A stretch of 64,000 nt of DNA from positions 16,487,639 to 16,551,638 of the forward strand of contig CM054062.1 of NCBI GenBank assembly GCA_028641055.1, written 5' to 3'. The translations under genes and the position numbers were made by a program. The DNA is from Alopecurus myosuroides. Lineage: Eukaryota; Streptophyta; Magnoliopsida; Poales; Poaceae. A model generated the notes under the pieces. That model saw nothing but the letters and a program-made list of their open reading frames with translations. It did not search any database and was not told where the DNA came from. Position 1 is the first letter of the stretch. The number at the start of each line of letters is the position of its first letter. Of the stretch, positions 55,636 to 64,000 are shown one piece after another.

Positions 55636-57276
55636 TGATCTCTTGCAGAGTTGACTTTAAATCCCTAACAATGGTGCTAGAAATTCTTGCTACAGAAACT
55701 ATGGATGGTGCGCTGGAACCCCAAGAGGAGGGTATGGTGAGTGCAGCGGTAAGAATTTCCCTCAGTTAAGAACCAAGGTTATCAATCCAGTAGGAGAAAG
55801 AGGATCTTCGGAAGGTTGATGCCACTGACGGTGGTGATGGCTAACCGGTGTTAGCAAAAACGCGGAACCTGCACACAACACAACCAAAATACTTTGTCCC
55901 AACGGTACAGTGAGGTTGTTAATCTCACCAGTCTTGCTGAAAACAAAGATTAGACGTATAGTGTGGAAAATAATGTATGCTTGTAGTAAGTAAAGAATGC
56001 AGGAAATTGTAGTGGTTTGTTTAACAGTGTAGGAAAGTGGACTGGGGTTCATAGTTTCACTAGTGGTGTCTCTCCATAAAAGATAGCATGTTGGGTGAAC
56101 AAATTATAGCTAGGCAATTGACAAATAAAGGTTGCACCGTAGTGCACATTCATGACATGATGACTACTATGATATTTAGTGCGGGCATTACAACAATATA
56201 CATATACCGTAATCAAACTGCATCTATGACTAATAATCCACCCTCAGGTTATCATCCGAACCCCCTTAGGTATTAAGTTGCAAGCAACAGATAATCGCAT
56301 TAAGCAATGTGTGCAATGTAAGCAATGATTGTACACGCGGGCACTCACACCATTGTTTTCTCCCTAGTGGCAACATCACATCCTGCCCCGTCACGTTTCT
56401 TTCACTCGAGCACAGGCGAAAAGGAGACATGAACCCACTATCAAGCATAAATACTCCCTCTTGGAGTCACTAGAAACTACTTGGCCAGAGCAACCACTAG
56501 CAACGGAAAGCATGCAAGATCACAAATAACATATGCAATAAAAGACTATAATCAACTTGGCATAAGTTCAATATTCATCGGAACCCAGCAAACACATCAC
56601 ATAGAGTTACATAAGAACAATCTCGATCATGTTAGGAAGCTCGCGAGATCTAAACATTGAGGCAAAGGAGGGAAAGAAAACCATCTAGCTACTGCTATGG
56701 ACCCGTAGTCCAAGGATGAACTACTCACGCATCACTACAGAGGCATGCATGATGATGAAGAGGCCTCCGGTGATGACCCCCTCTCCGGCAGGGTGCCGGG
56801 AGACAGCTTCAGACCCCCCTGATCTACAGTTGACGATTACGGTGGCTGCGGAACATTTCGGGGATATTTGATCAGGTGTTTAGGGTTTTCCATCCGAGAG
56901 GAATAAATAGGCGAAAGGGCAAAGGCGGTGGAGCCCTGAGGTCCCCACACCACCCCGTGGCGCGGCCAAGGGGGGGCGCCACCCCATGGTGTGGGCCCCC
57001 TGGTGCCCGTCTTCGACTCCTCTTCGGTCTTCTGGATGCGTCCGGGGAAAATAGGAACTTCGGGATTTGTGGGGTCCAATTCCAATAATATTTCCAGAAC
57101 AACTTTTCTAAAATAAAAAAAAACAGCAGAAAACAGGGAACTCACACTTGGCATCTGGTTAATAGGTTAGTCCCGGGAAACGTGTAAAAATGACATAAAA
57201 AGGGAGAAAACATGTAGCAATTGGCATGATATCATCATGGAGCATCATAAATTATAGATACGTTGGAGACGTATCA
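55636..57276 (-). mobile_element. 5' LTR of element C (1641 bp)
   Basis: Minus-strand start TGATACGTCTCCAACGTATC (hairpin tip) at 57276. A degenerate PBS-like block at 55663-55679 lies 27 bp inside the other end. It is clearly related to the B LTR (TTGTCAATCTCACC and CTAATAATCCACC blocks among many). Confidence 0.9.
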
Positions 57277-57281
57277 CACGT
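57277..57281. repeat. Target-site duplication CACGT (right) of element C
   Basis: Matches 49829-49833. Confidence 0.93.
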
Positions 57282-58340
57282 ACAAACGCCCTAAGAGTAT
57301 CAACCAGCTGAACCGTTGTGTGCAATATGAGGATGAGTCGTATGTCGACTTTATCTCAAGATGGACTGCAATGAAGAATAGTTTCTCTGGGGTAAGTGAT
57401 GTACAAGTAATGCATGCTTTCATCAAAGGACTAAAACCTGGCCTTGTACCGTTAATAGTTGGTTCGAAAGAGCACAAAGATCTCGGATCTATGCTTACCA
57501 CCGCTAATGAGCACGCAGCGGCTGAAGATGATATCAGAGCGAGAGGTGGAAATATTGATGCTTTCGTTCAAGCCAAAAAGGCATCTCGTTCTGAAAAGAA
57601 GTCTACTCCAGAAGCACAACCAAAACCCAAGGAAGTAAACTTAACCTTTGAAAAGGATAAGGGCAGCAGATGGAAAGGCTTAAGCACAAAGCCCACCTCC
57701 TACTCTAAAGAAGAATGGGAAAAGATTAAGTCGGAAAACTGTGTCCACCATTCGCAATTTGGGAAGCCTACCCATACCAATGCGTAGTGCCGCCTTAACA
57801 AGCACATGAAAGGCACTCCAGTATCCGAGAACAAAGGAAAGAATTCCAAAAGCAACAAGAAAAAGGCGGAAGCTAAAAAAGAAGAAAGTGAGTCGGACAC
57901 TGATGATAAGTTCCAGGACTAGCAGCGTAAAGGCAAACTAAAATTCCCGAGAGTTGAAGGAGAATGTAACCTAACTTTCCTGGCAACTCCCTGAGCAAAA
58001 CAGGCGAAAAGAACACTTCGAGAAATCAACGCGGTTGTACCTCCAACCCCAAAGTACTTGAAGTATTCAAATACGCCAATTACCAGGGATCAGTCTGATC
58101 ATCCCGGAAACATCCTAGAACCCAGCACACATGCTTTGGTCATAAGCCTTATTTTGCAAAACACTAGGCTCAAAAGAGTGCCGATGGATGGACGATCTAG
58201 TATCAATATCATGTACTTAAGTACATTGAAGCAACTACACATCTCCGAGACCCAGCTCAATCACAGTAGCATACATTTTCATGGTATTGTTCCTGGCAGG
58301 CAAGCACAATCCCTAGGAGAAATTTTCCTAGACATAACCC
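57282..58340 (+). pseudogene. gag-pro: gag-protease of T2, second part, truncated
   Basis: Continues the capsid-like domain (YKRPKSINQLNRC through DIRARGG) and the basic region, with stops at 57785, 57920 and 57992. The protease active site is changed from DGGSS (T1) to DGRSS near 58187-58203. The frame ends near 58340, in the middle of the protease, where the sequence switches to a B-like noncoding fragment. Confidence 0.85.
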
Positions 58341-59605
58341 ACACAACGGATGCACATAGAGTTATAAGTGTACGAAAGCTCTCCAATGGAACTAGTGGGG
58401 GCGCATCCAACTTGCTTGCTCACGAAGACCTAGAGCAGTTTTGAGGAGGCTCATCATTGGAATATACAAGTCAAGTTCTATAATATAAGTTCCCCACATA
58501 GTTATGCAAGTCAAAAAATGAAAACTCTCTCCAAACTGAAGTATTGGTGCTAAATAAGCACAAGTGTGGAATAAATGATAGTAGTGTTGCTCACTCTCTC
58601 TTTATTATCTCTCCTTCTTTTCTCCTTTTTTTCTTTTTTTTATATAACCTCACTGGTAGGGACAACACTCTATTTACAATGAATCATCACACTTTTAATA
58701 CTCATAACTGAAACTGAAATATCTCTGATGTATAAAACTAAATGCTCCTGCCAGTGTAGCAGTATGCAAAGTAACAATGGGACATGTAACAAGTAACATA
58801 ATGATGATGGATATTGTATGGCAATATATCTCGGAATGGCTATAGAACTGCCATGATAGGTAGGTATGGTGGCTGTTTTGAGGAAGATATATTTGGCTTA
58901 TGTGTAGGAGAACAAAGTCCTCCCACGGGGTTTGAATGTACGAGCGAAGTTTGCACCAACTTTCAATGTGAGAATGGGAAATGCACAGTACCGAAGATGA
59001 TAGCAAATATGGATGGTGGAAGTTCCAGAAAACCACAACTTAGAACTCACAAGTTAAAAGATTACACCTAGAAATTTGATTATCCAAGGAATAATGAAGA
59101 TCACTCCAAGAGGGTACGTGGCAGTGACAGGTCACTGTTGGCTACCAAGACCGTAGCACGTAACAAAAAAGCCATTACGATTGTTATCCGCAGAGGAATT
59201 CATACACCATCATACTATCAACTGGTTTTTCGAGTGTGGCGCAGTTTCAAGCTTCTAGACCAATCATTAATTGTTTTTTACTTTACTAGACCACCAGGTT
59301 TACCATTAAGCATATTAATATCTCAAAACAACAGCAGATAATCAAGTGGAACAATTTAATGACCTACTAGACCATGCAAGGCTTTTCCAACATACAATCT
59401 ACCACACGTTGCATTTTCTATTTCTGTCAAACACCAAACAACAAAAACTCTCCAACTAATATAGCAATGGAATAAGAGACTACTAACATAACTCTACTAG
59501 AACTAACAACTCTGAATAAAAGATGCATGAAAAACATGAGTAAAGGGATTTGCAGCAGCTAGAAGGAAAACTAAGAATACGAGCGTGATAAAGAAAAGAG
59601 TATTC
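58341..59605 (-). mobile_element. Truncated internal fragment of a B-like element
   Basis: Collinear with ~36830-38065 of element B (GGATGCACATAGA, GAAAGCTCTCCAATGGAACTAGTGG, GGTAGGTATGGTGGCTG and other blocks). Both ends are cut and there is no LTR or TSD. It includes the plus-strand Cys-rich ORF 58814-59071, a counterpart of 37318-37602. Confidence 0.75.
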
Positions 59606-59609
59606 ATAC

Positions 59610-60775
59610 GCAATACCATTTAGCCAACTACCATACATATTCGTAATGCTAGTCGGAGGATAAATGCTAAAAGTAAAGTGAATGAGGCGCCAAATATCTC
59701 GAGAAAAAGGACAAGATATAAACAAATGTTCTACAAACTCATCTGTATCGCAGAAAACACATTTCTTAGATCCTATGCATTTTCTTTTAATCAGATTGTC
59801 TTTGGTAAGAATAACTTTTCTATTAAGAAACCACAAAAAGATTTTTATCTTTAGTGGTTTATTTAGTTTCCACAAGTATTTACGTAAGAATACTGTGGAC
59901 CCATGAAGCATATCTGCATAGAACGATTTAACAGAAAACACACCATCCGTGGATAGGAGCCACCTAAAAACATCCGACTCATTTATCAGAGATACACCCA
60001 TTAACCTCTCAACCAAATGCAGCCATAGATCTCTCCGATGCCCCAAAATAGGTCTCCGAAAATTAACATTGAGAGGGTTATGAGATAGCACGTTTGCTAC
60101 CATAACATTTTTATGGGAGCAATGTTAAAGAGGGTAGGATATTGTTGTGATAACGGTTCATCACCTAACCAAATATCCTCCCAAAACCTCACATTTTGAC
60201 CATCTCCCAACGAGAACGCACCTCGGGAGAAGAATTCCCGCTTTACTCTCATGATACCCTTCCAAAACGGCGAATCGGAAGGTTTAGATTGTACTTGGGA
60301 TAACGTTTTATCACCTAAGTACTTATTAGAGAGAAGTTCATGCCACACACCATCTTCATGCAGCAACTTGAATAGCCATTTACTTAGCAGGCACATATTC
60401 TTAATCTCTAAAACTTCAATCCCCAAACCCCCTTGGTCTTTCGGACGACAGACAAAATTCCATTTAGACAACCTATATTTTTTCCTCTTCACATCACTTT
60501 GCCAAAAGAACCTGGCCCGAAAGAAATCTAGTCTCTTTCTAACCCCCACCGGAATCTCAAAGAAGGAAAGGAGAGACGTCGGTAAGCTCGTAAGCACCGA
60601 ATTTATCAATATGAGACAATCCCCATACGAAAGTAACTTACCGGCCCAAGAACTCAACTTTTTTCTCAAAGCGGTCTTCAACTGGTTTCTACTCAAAAGC
60701 TTTCTGTAATGAATTGCAATGCCCAAGTACTTAAAAGGCAGTTCCCCCACCTCACAACCAAAGATATGGCGATAA
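59610..60775 (-). pseudogene. LINE reverse transcriptase C-terminal part with zinc-binding (zf-RVT) domain
   Basis: Minus-strand ORF 60750-60097 has the motifs FKYLGIAIHYR, LSSWAGKLLSYGDCLILINSVL, WQSDVKRKKYRLSKWNFVCRPKDQGGLG and FWKGIMRVKREFFSRGAFSLGDG, all characteristic of the region C-terminal to the RT core in plant LINEs. After a one-base frameshift near 60112 the next ORF (60103 to ~59610) continues with SDVFRWLLSTDGVFSVKSFYADM and the zf-RVT pattern CVFCDTDEFVEHLFISCPFSRDIW. The RT catalytic core, endonuclease and 3' tail are absent. It is a 5'- and 3'-truncated fragment. Confidence 0.85.
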
Positions 60776-60799
60776 TCATCCCGAACCCCTTTCGCTTTG

Positions 60800-61060
60800 C
60801 CAAAGCAAAAGATTTAATAACGTCGTATATTCACAAGGGTACCATTTTAACAACGGATAGCCTTGTGAAGTGTAACTGACATGGAAGTAAAAAAAAGTGT
60901 GTTTTTTGTTCCTAAGATGAGACGATAAAACGCTTATTCTTCGAGTGCAAGTGTTTGCGTGTTCTATCCGGTCAGATATCAAACAGCTTCTAATTTGTAT
61001 CTGTCCAGATCTATTGCAAATGTTTTTGGCAACCGGTTACACTGGATTGACGACAAGTTT
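60800..61060 (+). pseudogene. Short degenerate LINE zf-RVT fragment, opposite orientation
   Basis: A plus-strand frame reads KKCVFCS, stop, DETIKRLFFECKCLRVL, matching the Cys-x2-Cys and His-position region of LINE zf-RVT domains but with several stops. It is adjacent to, and inverted relative to, the larger LINE fragment. Confidence 0.55.
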
Positions 61061-62960
61061 AGCTACGAGCACCACTTGGTATTATTGCAAAGAAAATATA
61101 CGGCACCAGCAAAAGTCGCCGGCTGGGGCCAATTGACCTCACAATCCTTCCTCCGCCCAACAGGTAGTACCTTCCAAGTGGATGTCTTTCTTCAAAAGTG
61201 TGATGCAGCTTCCTGGAACCCGTTCCAAGTGGATCAAGCAGTAAACTAATTTAAGGTTGCAACAACGTGCTAGGTAACACCATCGCGACCCGGCCTTCCC
61301 CCTACTTCCTCCCTCCCTCACTGTCGATCACCCGTACGCATGGCGTGGCGCTTTCTTGCACGCTAGCTTCTAGCTAGTACGCCGCGATAGCTGAATCTAT
61401 AGTATAAGGTCACGCCTTGCTGATTGTCAAACCGGGAGAAAGTAACACTAAAAAATACCGGGAGAAAGCGACGTACCGCGTGTTGCTGCTGCCGGTATTT
61501 TTTCCCGACGAGATGGTGGTGTAGGGTAGAAACGAAATGCGATGGCGGCGGCGGCGGCGGCCGTGAGCCGTGAGAGAGACGCAGTGCGTTGCTCTTTCTA
61601 CCTGCTGCTTGCTGGTGATCTTTTGGCCGTACGTACTAGCTAGGCTGCATGCATACAGACTGAAGCAGCTCCGAAGTTACCCGATCCTAAAGCGCCCCTG
61701 TGCTTTTGGAGATCAATTGATTAGTATTGACGTATCCATCCATGGTGTTTATGCCACGTTTTAACCTGCGGGTGTTCTGTTTTCGAAGGTTCGTGCTGCA
61801 TAGGTTGTCTGTTTCATGTTCAATAGAAAAATAACCTGAGAACAACAATCTACCCGTCCCAGTTTCCTGTCCTGGTTTCATATACTACTCCTACCGAAGG
61901 CGTGCACGAAGCCGTCGGATTATAGTATCTGTCGAGCCCCGTCCCGCAGGTCAGTAGAGTACAAATTAAGCGTCCTAGGCAAATTAAGGAAAAGAAACGT
62001 GGCCGGTCAGCAGGCCCATGCATGCACGCATGCATGCAGGGTCATCGTCTCGCCCTCGAAAAACTCTCGCGGTCAAGCCGTCATCGCTCGCTCCCAATTC
62101 GCGCGGTCCTCCATCGCGTGCTTGACCTGTACCAACGTCGTACCGCCGTCCGTGCGTGCGTCGTCCGTCACCGCGCGCGATCGATGACGGCTTGACGGCT
62201 GGCCGGCCGCGGCCGTCTCCTTGGCACCAAAAAAATAAATAATATCCGTGCATGTTTCAACTTGTAATTCGCCATTGGGAGGGATAGATAACCATCCACA
62301 GGCCACAGCTAGCTCGATCCTTCGATTCCTTTCCTTAGTCGTGTCCATGGTAGCGCGAGCTGACTTTGGCGGTCCGGGGAGCCAATGGCGCCAGCTGAAG
62401 TGCCCCGCGTCTCCCTCCATCATCCGCTTGCTCACCTGACGCGGACACAAATGTATACTACACTTTTCTTGAGGAAAACAAATGTATCCTACTGTGATGA
62501 AACGTCATGAATCTTGCCTATTAAAATGATCTTTCCGATGGTTTGTTGGCCCGGCGCTCTCTACCCCGCCGCGCGAGCCCGGTCGTCGCTCCTTTTCTTG
62601 ATTGGGGTGGCTAAATCTTGCCTGCGGGCCGCGAGTGGGGGAAGATACGCAATGTCAAAAGCAGGATCTATTGTGGCTACCAAACAAAACATCATGGTGA
62701 AATTAGCACGATTATCCTAGGGAAATTACGGTGTTACGGTTCAAACAGGTCCCTTCTAGGGAATTGCTGAGGATTAGGACATGCATGCAGCTGAGTAAAA
62801 GTTGAGGAATAAAAATTTGACCACATGTGTACGTAGTGGCTACCGAACATCATATTATGATGTCATAAATAAAACCATGGGTATTGCACTTCAAATTATT
62901 AATCATATGTATAAATCACATGAATATTTTTGAATTGCCGGATGTTGTAACATGAGGAAG
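61061..62960. other. Low-copy-like DNA, no gene recognised
   Basis: Less repeat-like than the rest and GC-rich in places (61540-61562 GCG run; 62060-62220). CATGCATG-type steps cluster at 62017-62040. ORFs here (e.g. 62073-62450 minus, 61984-62253 minus) are low-complexity in composition with no recognisable domain. It could be the flank of a gene beyond the window. Confidence 0.4.
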
Positions 62961-62990
62961 TATAAGGGCATCTAGAGCTATTGATAAGAA

Positions 62991-63127
62991 GTCTTATCTT
63001 AGACACCGCATGTGTTAATATACAATGGATTGTCTCTTAGTGTTTTCTCCGACATTAGTGTTTGCATGCTCCTAAAATTATGATATGGTTAAAAATAATT
63101 TTTAAAAAAGTGTGACTAAGATAAGAC
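62991..63127. repeat. Inverted repeat, MITE-like
   Basis: GTCTTATCTTAGACAC (62991-63006) pairs with GTGACTAAGATAAGAC (63112-63127), 15 of 16 bases. No transposase. A TAAGGGCAT just outside (62963-62971) is similar to the start of the next element. Confidence 0.55.
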
Positions 63128-63167
63128 ATCCCATACAATGAAGAAAATGTCTTATATATCTTCCTAA

Positions 63168-63753
63168 GGGCATGTATAATGAGCCGATGTCATCCTTTTC
63201 TTAGAGTCGACATATGAAATTTTGTCTTGTGTAGCTGTCCCACCCGTCACGGCCACGCGGGTCCAAAGAAACTCGGCCGACCATTAGGCACACGGGGTAC
63301 GTCCGGGGTGGGTAAAAACGTATCGGCCAAACAGGGAACGCTAGAGACGGACGGCCATGATCTGTTTGGATGGTCAATCCGACAGACGTTCAAATGCCCT
63401 GAGAAGCCCCATGGTTCTCCCAAGGATGTAATCTTTAGATATCTTCCTAAGGGCATGCATGTATAGTGAGCCAATGTCATCCTTTTCTTAGAGTTGACAT
63501 ATGAAATTTTGACTTTCCTTAGCTAAGGGATGAGCTCTTATCAGTTAATAGAAAAGACTTATTTTTTCCATTGTATGATATATCTTCGTTTCTTACACGT
63601 TTTCTATTAGAAGTTTCGTTTTATGAGACATGCGTGGACTAATTGTTAGAAATACACTACAAGATAATCTACCGTACACCATGTTTTTATCCTCTTCTCT
63701 AGATAACTTGTAATGATAAGAAAAAGATTGACATCTCAACCTTGTATATGCCC
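63168..63753. mobile_element. Tourist/Harbinger-like MITE with duplicated left end
   Basis: GGGCATGTATAATG at 63168 and TATATGCCC ending at 63753 are inverted ends, flanked by TAA on both sides (63165-63167, 63754-63756). The left end recurs at 63451 with ~65 bp of similarity (GAGCCAATGTCATCC...CATATGAAATTTTG). A GC-rich block (63235-63430) lies between the two copies. Similarity extends a few bases beyond TAA (ATATCTT), so the exact TSD is uncertain. Confidence 0.55.
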
Positions 63754-63756
63754 TAA

Positions 63757-64000
63757 GATATCATCTCGTAGCTAAGAGAAAGACTAACCACTTTTCCTTG
63801 TTTCTCTGTCCTCTAACTGGCAATCATCCTATGTGGCATTGCTAAGTATCACGTTTTATGATATATTATATTTTGCTTTTCACGTACATGCATAGTATTA
63901 TGGAAGTCTCTATTTAGAAAGACGGATCATGAAATCCATCAAGAGTATTTACTATTTATATTGTTGTAATTGCAGTATTTGTATGATAAAATTTACCTTT
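63757..64000. other. AT-rich end of window, nothing recognised
   Basis: No ORF or repeat boundary could be assigned. TAGCTAAGAGAAAG near 63771-63784 echoes TTAGCTAAGGGATGAG at 63518-63533 and may belong to the same MITE cluster. Confidence 0.4.

Larger units (their letters stand above)
49834..57276 (-). mobile_element. C: non-autonomous gypsy element related to B
   Basis: Minus strand: 5' LTR (57276-55636), tRNA-Asp PBS (55611-55627), decayed ORF (55471-54189), noncoding stretch, PPT with hairpin (51473-51511) and 3' LTR (51472-49834). No RT, integrase or recognisable protease. Confidence 0.9.
47046..58340 (+). mobile_element. T2: decayed Tat-lineage gypsy element, split by element C and truncated
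   Basis: LTR 47046-47570, PBS 47573-47590, N-terminal ORF relic, gag to 49828, element C, then gag-protease 57282 to ~58340, where it stops abruptly inside the protease and joins unrelated sequence. It is related to T1 throughout but carries many stops. RT, RNase H, integrase and the 3' LTR are absent. Confidence 0.88.

Noticed and set aside
60800..61060. Host gene fragment next to the LINE
   Set aside because: The readable frame matches a LINE zf-RVT region with several stops, so it is treated as a second LINE remnant.
62073..62450. ORF of 125 codons in the low-copy region
   Set aside because: No domain, no splice or promoter support, and ORFs on the other strand are equally long.

Overview
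This window looks like intergenic heterochromatin from a pooid grass genome (wheat, barley, oat or ryegrass type; the species cannot be fixed from sequence alone). About the first 61 kb consists of nested LTR retrotransposons. No host protein-coding gene, tRNA, rRNA or CRISPR array was recognised. The evidence is paired LTRs with TG...CA ends, five-base target-site duplications (TSDs), tRNA primer-binding sites (PBS), polypurine tracts (PPT) and recognisable gag, protease, integrase, reverse transcriptase and RNase H coding sequence.

Layout: (1) 1-6229, minus strand, is the 5' two thirds of a Ty3/gypsy Tat-lineage element (T1): RNase H-RT, gag-protease, an N-terminal ORF and the 5' LTR. Its whole coding region is one frame broken by only two stops. 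(2) 6230-8569 is an old LTR relic (D) with a partial tandem duplication. (3) 8575-45352 is a Ty1/copia Sirevirus-like element on the minus strand. It has been split twice: by an 18 kb insertion at 12225-30276 with ~4.6 kb LTRs, very little internal sequence and no recognised coding (LARD-like), and by a 7 kb non-autonomous gypsy element B (34654-41706, TSD AGTAC). The LARD-like element (TSD TACAC) itself carries an Athila-like gag-protease element A (21366-28967, TSD CCTGG) and a 134 bp Mutator-type MITE (9 bp TSD). (4) 45353-47045 is an LTR relic (X). (5) 47046-58340 is a decayed plus-strand Tat element (T2), split by element C (49834-57276, TSD CACGT), a relative of B. (6) 58341-61060 holds truncated pieces: a B-like internal fragment and two LINE fragments in opposite orientation. 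(7) 61061-64000 is low-copy-like, partly GC-rich DNA followed by a MITE cluster.

No element appears complete and autonomous within the window. T1 is closest, but its 3' end lies outside. A, B and C lack RT and integrase and would depend on proteins supplied by relatives. They share terminal architecture: a hairpin with CTCG...CGAG arms, a PPT with the core AAGCTTGGGGATG, and (in B and C) a second hairpin at the LTR tip. The best leads for follow-up are this shared PPT hairpin (also found in the unrelated LARD-like element), a palindrome array upstream of the TATA box in the copia LTRs, PBS-like copies inside the LTRs of B and C, and the odd structure of A, where one LTR is flanked on both sides by the insertion-site sequence as if it had been a solo LTR.
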